Shown here: piece after piece, positions 8,156 through 16,659 of the stretch
Numbering within the stretch: position 1 is the first letter of the stretch
How the letters are laid out: each line of letters begins with the position of its first letter
Program-made: the position numbers and the translations under genes
NCBI GenBank assembly: GCA_905372355.1
Contig: CAJPOT010000004.1
Span: 143,535-207,534, forward strand
Source of the DNA: an uncultured Selenomonas sp.
Lineage (GTDB): Bacteria > Bacillota > Negativicutes > Selenomonadales > Selenomonadaceae
Direction: 5' to 3'
DNA length: 64,000 nt
The notes under the pieces: model-generated
Told to the model about the DNA's origin: nothing
Databases searched by the model: none
What the model saw: only the letters and a program-made list of their open reading frames with translations

Positions 8156-8914
8156 TCACTCCATGAGGCTTTTTTTCCATCTCGCCAAAAAGCCCCGAAG
8201 CCGAAAGACAGCCTTCGTATGGAGCTGAGAAATCCGCGCCTCCGAAAGATGCAGGATGAGGCTGATTTCCTTTAAGGTAAGTTCCTCATAATAATAGAGA
8301 GAAACGACCGTGCGCTCCTTCTCCGGAAGCTGGTCGATTGCTTCCGCTAAGGTGTCACGCAATTCGTTTTTCTCGGCATTTTCTTCGGGATCGATCGTCT
8401 GTGAGGACGGGGATTCCGTGCGGACATACTCTTCAAGCGGAATGACCGTCGCGATATTCGTCTGCGAAACGAGATCGTGCAGCTCCTTCTTCGATATCTT
8501 GAGTTCCGCGGCAAGTTCGTCGTCCGTCGCCGAGCGCCCCAGGCGGCCTTCCAATGTCGTCACCGCCTGCTCATAGCGCCGAATCTTCTGCCTTTTCGAT
8601 ACGGGAATCCAATCCATCGTACGCAAATAGTCAAGCATGGCGCCGCGAATGCGCACGCCGCCATACGTTTCAAATTTGTTGCCGCGCTCGACGTCGTATC
8701 GCTCGATTGCGTCAAGCAAACCAAAAAAGCCGCTCGAAACGAGATCGTCCCGATCAACATGTGCGGGCAGGCCGACGACGACACGTCCCGCAATGATATT
8801 GACGAGCGGCAAGTACTTTTCGACAATCTTGTCACGAACTTCCGGTGCGCGCGTTTCCCGGTAAAGCGCCCAAAGATCTTGAATTTCTGCGGAGGGGGTC
8901 TCTGCCTTTTTCAT
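8156..8914 (-). CDS. fliA: RNA polymerase sigma-28 factor for flagellar genes (FliA/SigD/WhiG)
   Basis: The 252-residue protein has sigma-70 regions 2, 3 and 4. LVSSGFFGLLDAIERYDVERGNKFETY is region 2, RIRGAMLDYLRTMDWIPVSKRQK spans the 2.4/3.0 junction typical of SigD/WhiG, and LPEKERTVVSLYYYEELTLKEISLILHLSEARISQLH is the region 4 helix-turn-helix. It directs late flagellar and chemotaxis promoters and is normally held by FlgM, which is not in the window. The ATG at 8914 has AGGAGG upstream. The TTG one codon earlier is an alternative. Its place after cheD matches sigD in Bacillus. Confidence 0.95.
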   Translation of the reverse strand: MKKAETPSAEIQDLWALYRETRAPEVRDKIVEKYLPLVNIIAGRVVVGLPAHVDRDDLVSSGFFGLLDAIERYDVERGNKFETYGGVRIRGAMLDYLRTMDWIPVSKRQKIRRYEQAVTTLEGRLGRSATDDELAAELKISKKELHDLVSQTNIATVIPLEEYVRTESPSSQTIDPEENAEKNELRDTLAEAIDQLPEKERTVVSLYYYEELTLKEISLILHLSEARISQLHTKAVFRLRGFLARWKKSLME

Positions 8915-8937
8915 CAATCAGCCGCCTCCTCGTCTAG

Positions 8938-9324
8938 TCATTCTCCGCGGGGAACCGCAGCGGCGGGCTCTTCCATGACCTCAAAATCCGCATCCTGCTC
9001 TTGACCGTCCGCTTGCGCGTCTGCTGCTTCCCCATCTTCTCCGGCATTTTCCGAGCCTTCCGACTCCTCTTTATCATTCGCCGTCTGCGTCGCTTTTCCC
9101 TCTTTCCTCGTTGGAATTTCCTCCGACTGCGCTTGCGCAAAAAGGGCAGGGAACTGCTTTTCTAAAAAAAAGGCAACGAGAAAGATGAGCGCGGTGACGA
9201 CGAGAAACACCGCAAGGCTTCTCCCCGCTGCAGTAGAAAACCGTGCACCTGCCGAAACGGCCGTCAGAACGGTGAGGAAGGCAGCGAGGACGCCCGTGAC
9301 GAGTGCTGTTCCAATCTTAAACAA
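8938..9324 (-). CDS. Small membrane protein with acidic tail, unknown function
   Basis: The 128 residues contain two membrane helices (about 6-28 and 37-54) followed by a hydrophilic, strongly acidic tail rich in Glu, Asp, Gln and Ala (about 65-125). No family is recognised. It lies between cheD and the sigma-28 gene, with 13 and 23 nt gaps, and clearly belongs to the operon. The start is a TTG with GGGGGATG just upstream. The long acidic tail resembles that of the protein at 5192-6235, but I see no sequence homology. A membrane anchor or partner for a motility protein is a guess. Confidence 0.6.
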   Translation of the reverse strand: MFKIGTALVTGVLAAFLTVLTAVSAGARFSTAAGRSLAVFLVVTALIFLVAFFLEKQFPALFAQAQSEEIPTRKEGKATQTANDKEESEGSENAGEDGEAADAQADGQEQDADFEVMEEPAAAVPRGE

Positions 9325-9337
9325 AGTTCATCCCCCG

Positions 9338-9823
9338 TTAAATAATCTTTTCCCCGCGATCGATCGTCTTGACCTTGTAATCTCCCGTTGCCAAATCGAC
9401 TTGTACCGTGCGGCCGTACGTGCCGCCCGTATCCTCGGCAACGATGCGTATGCCTTCCTTGGCGAGCGCCTTCTTTGCAGCCTCCGCATTTCTCAGACCC
9501 ACGCGCATGACGTCGGACGCATTGGCGAACGAGAACATCTGTGCGCCTCCCGCGATCTTCGCGACGAGACGGTTCTTCGCCGCACCGAGTTTCAAGACCT
9601 CGCCGAGCAACAAAGGCACGCCCGTATCAGCAAACTTCGCATGATTCTCGTGCGCTCTCGCCTGCGTGCTGTCCGGCAGCATGATGTGCACGAGGCCGCC
9701 GACCTTCGTCTGCGGATCGTAGAGGGATATGCCGATGCAGGAGCCAAGACCGTAGCTGATGATCTGCTGCGGAGCCTTACCGACCTTGTAATCCGCGATT
9801 CCTACGCGTAACATATCAGCCAT
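9338..9823 (-). CDS. cheD: Chemoreceptor glutamine deamidase CheD
   Basis: The 161-residue product carries the CheD catalytic Cys and His in YGLGSCIGI (Cys29) and GGLVHIMLP (His46), together with YDPQTKVGG. CheD deamidates glutamines on methyl-accepting chemoreceptors and also binds CheC, stimulating its CheY-P phosphatase activity. The chosen ATG has GGGG 9 nt upstream inside the end of cheC. A TTG three codons earlier is possible. It follows cheC, so the CheC-CheD adaptation module is intact. Confidence 0.95.
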   Translation of the reverse strand: MADMLRVGIADYKVGKAPQQIISYGLGSCIGISLYDPQTKVGGLVHIMLPDSTQARAHENHAKFADTGVPLLLGEVLKLGAAKNRLVAKIAGGAQMFSFANASDVMRVGLRNAEAAKKALAKEGIRIVAEDTGGTYGRTVQVDLATGDYKVKTIDRGEKII

Positions 9824-9824
9824 G

Positions 9825-10442
9825 TCATCCAACCCCCACTGCAGAAAGAATCATTTCCATGGAGCCTGGATCCGGTACAAGGAAGAAGTGCCCGCGCAAC
9901 TCATCATCTTCGGCAAGGAACTCCGTCTCGATGACCATGGCGTGATCGCCCATCTGGCCGAGCTGTACGAGCACGACGTTCAAGATGGCGCCTGCCATAT
10001 CCATAGCGAGCGCCGGAATCGACGGAATGAGCGAGAGGTTCGTGAAGCTGTAGAGCGCATTGAGGTAAGCTCCTGCCAAGATGTTGCCGATTTCCATCAA
10101 GGCGGACTCTGCCATCATGTCGAGATGCGTCGTCTCTCCCGACTCCTTGCCCATGAGGGCGTCGACAAGGTAGAAAGCGCTGTCCTTCGGCATGAGGAAC
10201 AGAATGTTGCTCGGCGCCTTGCCATAGACGCGCAGAAAAACACCGACGACGATCGTCTCCGGCCCGCCGACGAGGTCGGGAACCTCGTCGAGAGGGACGA
10301 CCGAAACCTTCGGCACATTCATATCAATGCGGCGGTTGATGAGCTGCGACAAGGCCGTCGCAGAGTTCCCCGCACCGACATTTCCTATCTCCCGCAGCAC
10401 ATCAAGCTGTACCGGGGAGAGATCGATAATATCTTCCGTCAT
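9825..10442 (-). CDS. cheC: CheY-P phosphatase CheC
   Basis: The product is 205 residues from the ATG at 10442, which has AGAGGTG 7 nt upstream. Both CheC phosphatase signatures are kept: LREIGNVGAGNSA near the N terminus and ALMEIGNILAGAY near residue 107, each with the Glu and Asn needed for CheY-P hydrolysis. It is a full two-site CheC rather than the one-site type. CheD is encoded directly downstream and is expected to form the regulatory complex with it. FliY in the same cluster carries two more such sites. Confidence 0.95.
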   Translation of the reverse strand: MTEDIIDLSPVQLDVLREIGNVGAGNSATALSQLINRRIDMNVPKVSVVPLDEVPDLVGGPETIVVGVFLRVYGKAPSNILFLMPKDSAFYLVDALMGKESGETTHLDMMAESALMEIGNILAGAYLNALYSFTNLSLIPSIPALAMDMAGAILNVVLVQLGQMGDHAMVIETEFLAEDDELRGHFFLVPDPGSMEMILSAVGVG

Positions 10443-10523
10443 AACTGCACCTCTAGCATACTGGCATGATCCGATAGAAATATCCATCTCCCGTCCTGCC
10501 GGGCAGGAGAAGGAAGCAACTTC

Positions 10524-10985
10524 TTATTTCATATCTTCCGGCAGGTCAACGATCTCATCGAGATTCAGCATGATGATCAGTCGTGCATCAATGTTGCCGA
10601 TGCTGCTGACAAAGCGGTTGCTCGTGCTGTCGCTGACGTCCTTCGCCGGATTGATGTCACGTCCGGAGATCGTCAGCACTTCCGTCACAGCGTCGACGAT
10701 CATGCCAATGGAGAACTCGCCGATCTTCATGATGATGATGCGCGTCGCATCCGTGTAGGGAGCGTCCTCAAGACCGATGCGGCGCTTGAGGTCGATGACG
10801 GGAAGGACGCTGCCGCGCAGATTGATGACGCCCTTGATGTAGTCGGGGGCGAAGGGCACGCGCGTGATGTCCGTCAAAACCTTGATTTCCTGCACGTTCA
10901 GGATGTTGACGCCGTACTCTTCCTTCAAGAGCTTGAACGCGGCCACCTGAACGTCTTCCATGATTGTCTTCTTTTCCTTAGCCAT
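10524..10985 (-). CDS. cheW: Chemotaxis coupling protein CheW
   Basis: The 153 residues form a single CheW SH3-like domain. Recognisable parts are AFKLLKEEYGVNILNVQEIKV near the N terminus, FIKGVINLRGSVLPVIDLKRR-type sequence around 60-85 (here YIKGVINLRGSVLPVIDL), and IGMIVDAVTEVLTI around 110. CheW links receptors to CheA. The ATG is preceded by GGAGG at 7 nt. It lies 15 nt after cheA. Confidence 0.95.
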   Translation of the reverse strand: MAKEKKTIMEDVQVAAFKLLKEEYGVNILNVQEIKVLTDITRVPFAPDYIKGVINLRGSVLPVIDLKRRIGLEDAPYTDATRIIIMKIGEFSIGMIVDAVTEVLTISGRDINPAKDVSDSTSNRFVSSIGNIDARLIIMLNLDEIVDLPEDMK

Positions 10986-11000
10986 GTCTAATCCTCCCCC

Positions 11001-13097
11001 TTACTGCTGCACGACCGTACCGACATCCAAAATCAAGGCGACACGGCCATCTCCGAGCACGGTGGCTCCGGAGAAGAGCTTGAGTCCGGAAAGGAGTTTT
11101 CCGAGCGTCTTGATGACAATTTCCTGCTGACCGATAAGGTTGTCTACGACGATACCCGCCTTACGCTCGCCGACATAGACGACGACAACGAAGATGTCGT
11201 CGTTGTCCTCGTCCGTCGTGCGCGGCACCTGGAGCGCCGTGCTGAGGTTGATGATCGGGATGATCTGCCCGCGCAGTACGATGACCGCTTGATTCTGCAC
11301 CGTCTTGATGTCGTCCGGATGAATGTTGATCGTGCTGTCGATCGAGCCGAGAGGAATCGCATACATCTCCTCCTGCACCTTGACGAGGAGAGCCTGGATG
11401 ATGGCGAGCGTCAGCGGCAATTTGATTTTGAATACCGAGCCTTCATCAATCTTCGTCTCAACATCGACGTGACCGCCCAACGACTCAATCTTGCTGCGCA
11501 CGACGTCCATGCCCACGCCGCGGCCCGAAATGTCCGTGATGTGATCGGCCGTGGAGAATCCTGGCGCAAAGATGATGCGCACAGCATCCGTATCGGAAAG
11601 TGCGTCAGCTTCCTCCTGCGTGTAGAGACCCTTCTCCACAGCTTTTGCGCGAATCTTTTCGGCGTCGATGCCCGCACCGTCGTCCGTGACCATAATGACG
11701 ACGTTATTTCCCTCGTGACGCGCGATGAGTCCGACCTCGCCCGTGCGCGGCTTGCCCTTTTTCTCACGGTCGTCAGGATGCTCGACACCATGATCGAGCG
11801 AATTTCTCAGAAGGTGCATCAATGGATCGCCGATCTCGTCGATGACCGTGCGATCGAGTTCAGTCTCCTCGCCCTCAACCGTGAGGTTGATGTCCTTGTT
11901 GAGCTCCTTGGCGATATCGCGCACCATGCGCGGGAAGCGGTTGAACACCTGGCTGACAGGAACCATGCGCACCTTCATGACGACGTTCTGCAAGTCCGTC
12001 GTCACGCGATCCATCTGCTCCAACGTCTCCGTCAGTTCCGGCATGCGGTTCGTCGTGCCGATCTGCTCAAGGCGCACCTTGTTGATGACGAGCTCGCCGA
12101 CGAGGTTCATGAGGTTGTCGAGCTTCTCGATGTCAACGCGCACGGACTGGCTCGCATGATGCTTCTTCTCTGCGGCTGCGTGCTTTGCCGCGGGCTTTGC
12201 TGCCGGTTTCGCCGCAGGCTTTGCCGCGGGCTTCGCCGCAGGAGCTGGTGCTGCGGGGGCGGGGGCGGGAGCGGAAGCCTTCGGCGGCTCTGCTGCTGCC
12301 GGAGCAGGCGCAGGCGCTGCGAGATTGTCGGGGTCGACTTCCTCGATCTTCACCTCTTCCAATTCAGAAACGGGTGCAAGCGCATCGGAAACCGCCTGCG
12401 TATCGGATGTCGTTACGAGAACGAGATCGAAATCATGATCGAACTTTTCCGCCTCCAGATCTTCCGCCGGCGGAACCGACTTGATGACGTCGCCGATCTC
12501 GTCGAGGGCATTCATGACCATGTAGGTGCGCGCTGCCTTCAAAAGGCATGTATCGGCGAGACGGATGTGTATGTGAAAGACAGCCATGCCGCCCTGCTTC
12601 GCCGCGCGCATCGCATCCTTGTCATCCTCGGTATAATCGAGCGAGGAGGCGGGCGCTGCCTCAGCCGCCGGCGCATCCGCTGCGGCCGGCGCCGCTTGCG
12701 CCTCCGGCTGCGGCTCGCCCTTGGAAATGGACGAGAGCTTCTTCACGAGATCGGAAACGTCGACGAGATCCTCGGGGTCGCCGTTGCCGACGTTCTCGAT
12801 CATCTCCTGCAGGGAGTCAAGGCACTTGAAGATCGTCTCGATGATGTCCTCCGTCACCTTGAGCTGGTTGTTGCGGATGAGGTCGAGGACGTCTTCCATC
12901 TCGTGCGTAAGTTCGGCGATCTTGTTGAACCCCATCGTCGCCGACATGCCTTTCAGCGTATGCGCGTTACGAAAGATCTCGTTGACGACGGACACATCGT
13001 TCGGGTCATTCTCGAGGCTCAGCAGACCATCGTTCAAGGACTGCAGATGTTCGCGCGACTCGTCCAAAAACATGTCCATGTACTGATTTGTTTCCAT
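11001..13097 (-). CDS. cheA: Chemotaxis histidine kinase CheA
   Basis: The ATG at 13097 has GGGGG 7 nt upstream, giving 698 residues. An HPt domain carries the phospho-accepting His46 in NAHTLKG. A CheY-binding P2 domain follows (about 165-265), then an Ala/Pro/Lys linker, the P3 dimerisation helices (starting near SVRVDIEKLDNLMNLVGELVI), the P4 ATPase (N box LRNSLDHG, G box DDGAGID, FAPGFST, DISGRGVGMDVV) and a C-terminal CheW-like P5 domain. The P2-P3 linker has tandem AAKP repeats. cheB, which lies just before cheA in Bacillus, is absent, and a PilZ gene holds its place. Confidence 0.96.
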   Translation of the reverse strand: METNQYMDMFLDESREHLQSLNDGLLSLENDPNDVSVVNEIFRNAHTLKGMSATMGFNKIAELTHEMEDVLDLIRNNQLKVTEDIIETIFKCLDSLQEMIENVGNGDPEDLVDVSDLVKKLSSISKGEPQPEAQAAPAAADAPAAEAAPASSLDYTEDDKDAMRAAKQGGMAVFHIHIRLADTCLLKAARTYMVMNALDEIGDVIKSVPPAEDLEAEKFDHDFDLVLVTTSDTQAVSDALAPVSELEEVKIEEVDPDNLAAPAPAPAAAEPPKASAPAPAPAAPAPAAKPAAKPAAKPAAKPAAKHAAAEKKHHASQSVRVDIEKLDNLMNLVGELVINKVRLEQIGTTNRMPELTETLEQMDRVTTDLQNVVMKVRMVPVSQVFNRFPRMVRDIAKELNKDINLTVEGEETELDRTVIDEIGDPLMHLLRNSLDHGVEHPDDREKKGKPRTGEVGLIARHEGNNVVIMVTDDGAGIDAEKIRAKAVEKGLYTQEEADALSDTDAVRIIFAPGFSTADHITDISGRGVGMDVVRSKIESLGGHVDVETKIDEGSVFKIKLPLTLAIIQALLVKVQEEMYAIPLGSIDSTINIHPDDIKTVQNQAVIVLRGQIIPIINLSTALQVPRTTDEDNDDIFVVVVYVGERKAGIVVDNLIGQQEIVIKTLGKLLSGLKLFSGATVLGDGRVALILDVGTVVQQ
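12185..12244 (-). repeat. Tandem codon repeat encoding the AAKP linker of CheA
   Basis: A roughly 12-bp unit encoding Ala-Ala-Lys-Pro is repeated about four to five times within cheA. It forms a flexible basic hinge between the P2 and P3 domains. Such tracts can vary in copy number between strains without shifting the frame. Confidence 0.8.
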
Positions 13098-13294
13098 TTC
13101 AAATCCCCCTGTTTGTTTTCTGCCGCCTCCGGGCGTCTTGCTCATTGCAGTATCTGCGCAAGAGGCACAGCAGCCTGTCAGTTTGCTCCGCAACCTTCGC
13201 CAAGAGCCCTGGTACCAGCCAGGCAGAACGCGAATCGCGAATCACTTGCATCATTCTTTAATATTCTTCGCCGTCACCGCTAAAAATCCTGCTT

Positions 13295-13978
13295 TTATTC
13301 CCGAGCGGGACTGTCAGGGTGCAAGGTGAGTTGGCGGCGCAGTTCACTGAAAACGAAGTGAACAATTTTATTCATTGTTCCCCGATCAAGCTCCAGAAAG
13401 TGCGCCCCTAGCTGCCAGCCGCGATCGCTCGGCTCAAGCGGTAGGGAACGTACGATGCGAGCCATGACGGACAGCGTGCCGATATTGGGGAAGTTCGTAA
13501 ACACGATGGACGCGCGGCTGTTGACCTTGACGTGACGCGGCACAATGAAGGAAACACCGCCGCCACTGACGTCCGTAGTGTAAAGCTTCATAAGCTCGCT
13601 CTCGCGCCCCTCCGTATCGATGATCCGCACCTGAATCGGCAGGCGCACCATTGCACGCACAAAGCTGCGGTTCTGATGGCGCTCGACGACTTCCGGCTTC
13701 GTGATCATCCAGACAGGAATCGGATCGCGCGCCTTCCCCTTGAATACGGAAAAAAATCGGTAGCGACATGCCTCGCCCACAGCGAGGCCATAGAGCTGCT
13801 CACCCGCCGCCGGTATGATGGGGCGGCGCCTTTCGTCCACGGGCATGGCGACGATCAATCGGTCTGCAGTGATATCTTCTATGCGGCTCGTATATCTTAT
13901 ATCGTCATCTTCCAGGTAAAACTCAACCCTCTGCCCAATTTTCAACACCGTTGCCGCATTCATCAAATCGCCTGCCAT
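13295..13978 (-). CDS. PilZ domain protein in the flagellar operon (YcgR-like brake candidate)
   Basis: The start at 13978 has an excellent GGGGAGGTG 7 nt upstream and gives 227 residues. An N-terminal YcgR-like domain (about 8-105) precedes a PilZ domain with RSFVR (RxxxR) and DVSGGG (DxSxxG), so c-di-GMP binding is expected. The gene lies between flhG and cheA, a position held by cheB in Bacillus subtilis. A role in coupling c-di-GMP to motor function or chemotaxis is likely but inferred. It is a paralogue of the protein at 1763-2479, with the same domain order and similar length. Confidence 0.88.
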   Translation of the reverse strand: MAGDLMNAATVLKIGQRVEFYLEDDDIRYTSRIEDITADRLIVAMPVDERRRPIIPAAGEQLYGLAVGEACRYRFFSVFKGKARDPIPVWMITKPEVVERHQNRSFVRAMVRLPIQVRIIDTEGRESELMKLYTTDVSGGGVSFIVPRHVKVNSRASIVFTNFPNIGTLSVMARIVRSLPLEPSDRGWQLGAHFLELDRGTMNKIVHFVFSELRRQLTLHPDSPARE

Positions 13979-13995
13979 GGCAAGGCACCTCCCCA

Positions 13996-14925
13996 TCATC
14001 GTGTAAAATCAAGGAAATATTGCAGAAATGATTTCCAACCTTTTTTGATAAAGACCTTTTCCCCATAGAGCATGGATCTCGCAATCGCCTTGATGCACTT
14101 TGCCGCAAGCGCGTCTGGATACGCCTCAAGAATCGGCTTCTGCTGACGCACCGCCTGGATCATCGTGCGATCCTCGTAAATCGCCCCGAGGGATTGGATT
14201 TCCATGTGCAGGAAACGCTCCGCCGTCTTCCTGAGCTTTTCCGCCACTTCGAGACCTTCTGCCTCGTCGTAGACACGATTGACGACGAGGCGCATGTTCG
14301 GCTTCGCCGCATACATGCTGTACGCCTTCATGACGGCATAAGCGTCGGTCATGGCCGTCGGCTCGGGCGTCGTCACAAGGATCACCTCATCCGCCGCCAA
14401 GATAAAATCGAGGACGTTTCTGCCGATGCCTGCACCTGTATCGATGAGGATGACATCGGCTAATTCCCCGCAGCCCGTGAGTTTTTCTTCGAGCAAATCC
14501 CGCTCGGCGGGCGTGAACTCGCCCGCCTGTTCCATGCCCGAGCCGCCCGAGATATAGCGAAGCCCATAAGGCCCCTTCAAGATCACGTCGTCGAGCACGA
14601 CATCCTCATCCAACAGATGCAGAAGATTATATTTCGAAGAGGTTCCCAAAAGGACGTCGACATTCGCCATGCCGAGGTCAGCATCGATGACAAGCGTCTT
14701 CTTTCCCTCGGCAAGAAAGGCGAGCGCAAGGTTCACGGTCAGGTTCGACTTGCCAACACCGCCCTTGCCGCTCGTGACGGCAATGATACGTGCACCCTCC
14801 TTTGGCACAGGGCGCGCCGCACTCGGCTCTGGCCCCTCCCGGGCAGCGTCCGTGCCGGAATCCGCAGCGGCAGAGTCCTTTTTGTTTTCTACGAGCTTTC
14901 GAAGGCTCGCTGCCTGGTCCTGCAT
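13996..14925 (-). CDS. flhG: MinD-like ATPase FlhG (YlxH), flagellar number regulator
   Basis: The 309 residues carry the deviant Walker A motif TSGKGGVGKSN at 51-61, DADLGMANVDVLLG for the switch region, and LIDTGAGIG for Walker B, all typical of ParA/MinD ATPases. FlhG works with FlhF to set flagellar number and position and interacts with C-ring proteins. It starts 3 nt after flhF ends, with GAGGTAGATT before the ATG. The first 45 residues are a polar extension that would include the helix used to activate FlhF. Confidence 0.93.
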   Translation of the reverse strand: MQDQAASLRKLVENKKDSAAADSGTDAAREGPEPSAARPVPKEGARIIAVTSGKGGVGKSNLTVNLALAFLAEGKKTLVIDADLGMANVDVLLGTSSKYNLLHLLDEDVVLDDVILKGPYGLRYISGGSGMEQAGEFTPAERDLLEEKLTGCGELADVILIDTGAGIGRNVLDFILAADEVILVTTPEPTAMTDAYAVMKAYSMYAAKPNMRLVVNRVYDEAEGLEVAEKLRKTAERFLHMEIQSLGAIYEDRTMIQAVRQQKPILEAYPDALAAKCIKAIARSMLYGEKVFIKKGWKSFLQYFLDFTR

Positions 14926-14928
14926 AAT

Positions 14929-16659
14929 CTACCTCAAAAAAAGTTCCGCAAGCTTTCCGGCCTCTGCCGGTACAATGTCATCGGGAACGCTCTGTCCGTT
15001 CGTCAGATAGGAGAGCCGCATTTCCTTCCTGCGCAAGATGTTCAGGATGATGCCGAGGCTCTTCGTTTCATCCGTCTTCGTGAAGATTACCTTGTCTGGC
15101 TTGCAGACGGAGAACTTGTCGATGATGTCTTTCGCATCCTCATTCTTCGTCGTGGCACTGAGGACAAGATACTTCTCAATATTCTGGTTAACGGCAAGAA
15201 ATTCCTTGAGTTCCGCCATCTGACGACGGTTGTGTTGACTGCGCCCCGCCGTGTCAATGAGAATCAACTGCTTCTGACGAAATTTCTGTATGGCTTCCTT
15301 GAGTTCATCAGGCGTATAGACGATGGCGATGGGAAGTCCGAGGATATCGGCATACGTCTTGAGCTGCTCGACCGCCGATATGCGATACGTATCCGCCGTG
15401 ATGAACGCCGTGCTGATGCCCTTTTCCAAGACGCACTGCGCGGCGATCTTCGCGAGCGTCGTCGTCTTGCCGACGCCCGTCGGCCCCAAGAGAGCCGCGA
15501 TCTTTCGCTTGCGGCTTTTGAGTTCAAGTCCATCCGCCATCTGCACGTTGTCGGCGAGATACTTCTTCAGCCCTTCTAAGGCAAGCGGCGTATCCTTGTC
15601 GGCCAGAATGGCTTCAGCGGGAAGCTGCAGTACGACGTCGTCGATGATGTCCGATTCGACCTCTTGCTGCTTCAACACCTGCTGCAGGGACATCTCGTCC
15701 TCGGGCGTCTTCTCCTTGCTGACGACCTGGACGAGCATCGCCTTCATTTGAGCCAGCTCGTTTTGCAATTCCTCGATGGTTTCGCGCTGGCGCTCTTCCT
15801 CACTCTTGGAAGACGGCGACTCGTCTTCTCGCCGTTTTTCCTGTGAAGATGCGGCTGCCTCGTCCTCCTCACGCTTCCCCCTGCGCGAAGATGACGCCTC
15901 CCTTTCCACCTCTACTCCTGCAGTTTCTTTCGCCTCCGCTGCATGCACTTTTCTTCGCTTTGGCTGTGCAGGCTTCCTGCGCCGCGCCTTGCGTACGGGC
16001 GGTTCTTGAGGGGCTTCCCCGGCAGACGGCACGAGCGGTTGAAAGGGAGCTTCCGGCGTCTTTCCCGAAGGAAACGATGGTACGAACGGCTCAGCCGAAG
16101 CATCACCATGCGCGACGGGCGATGCTGCACGCGCCTGCCTCGCAGCCTCAGCAACCGCAGCTTCCGTGCCTGCCGTTCGGTAGCTTTTGGCCGCGCTCTG
16201 CGAAAGCCGAGGCTGCTGCATCGGCTGCTGTGACTCGATCGGCGGAGGCTGCTGCATCGGCTGCTGTGACTGCATAAGCGGCGGCACAGGAGCGACCGGC
16301 GAACCTGCAGGAACTGGGACAGGCGCCTGCTGGGCGGGAGCAACAGGCGCCGCTTGCGTCAGTGCAGCCGCATGACCTTGCGGCAGCGGCACCGCGCTCT
16401 TCGGCTTCGTTTCTCCGCCTGCTGCCTCAGCCTGCAGTTCGGCAAGCGTCGGCAAACGCTCAGACCGCTTCTTGGGGGGACGCCGCGTCACCTCGTCGAG
16501 AGCCGCCGTCACCTCGAAAATCTCTTTTGCACCATAGCCAAGGATGCCGCCCTTCTTTATTTTTTTTGTATGCAGAATCACCGCGTCGTCGCCGAGCTCA
16601 TCTTTCACCTGAGCCATGGCATCCTTCATTGTGGCGGCCTGAAACACCTTGATGCGCAA
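14929..16659 (-). CDS. flhF: Flagellar SRP-like GTPase FlhF with a long low-complexity linker
   Basis: FlhF helps place the flagellum at the right cell site. The 576 residues comprise a B domain (about 1-58), a very long Ala/Pro/Gln then charged linker (about 60-300), and the NG GTPase region with GPTGVGKTTTLAK at 392-404, ITADTYRISAVEQL, LIDTAGRSQHN and FTKTDETKSLG. Bacterial FlhF proteins are usually shorter, and the excess here is in the linker, which contains a duplicated QQPMQQP segment. It starts with TTG immediately after the flhA stop codon. Confidence 0.94.
   Translation of the reverse strand: MRIKVFQAATMKDAMAQVKDELGDDAVILHTKKIKKGGILGYGAKEIFEVTAALDEVTRRPPKKRSERLPTLAELQAEAAGGETKPKSAVPLPQGHAAALTQAAPVAPAQQAPVPVPAGSPVAPVPPLMQSQQPMQQPPPIESQQPMQQPRLSQSAAKSYRTAGTEAAVAEAARQARAASPVAHGDASAEPFVPSFPSGKTPEAPFQPLVPSAGEAPQEPPVRKARRRKPAQPKRRKVHAAEAKETAGVEVEREASSSRRGKREEDEAAASSQEKRREDESPSSKSEEERQRETIEELQNELAQMKAMLVQVVSKEKTPEDEMSLQQVLKQQEVESDIIDDVVLQLPAEAILADKDTPLALEGLKKYLADNVQMADGLELKSRKRKIAALLGPTGVGKTTTLAKIAAQCVLEKGISTAFITADTYRISAVEQLKTYADILGLPIAIVYTPDELKEAIQKFRQKQLILIDTAGRSQHNRRQMAELKEFLAVNQNIEKYLVLSATTKNEDAKDIIDKFSVCKPDKVIFTKTDETKSLGIILNILRRKEMRLSYLTNGQSVPDDIVPAEAGKLAELFLR
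16209..16271 (-). repeat. Tandem 36-bp repeat in flhF (QQPMQQP linker)
   Basis: Two identical 27-bp copies (16209-16235 and 16245-16271) lie 36 bp apart and encode ESQQPMQQP-like segments in the disordered linker. The period is a multiple of three, so changes in copy number would keep the frame. Confidence 0.85.

Noticed and set aside
11289..13283. 664-codon open frame on the plus strand opposite cheA
   Set aside because: cheA is certain on the other strand; the plus frame has no recognisable domain and is Arg/Leu/His-rich.
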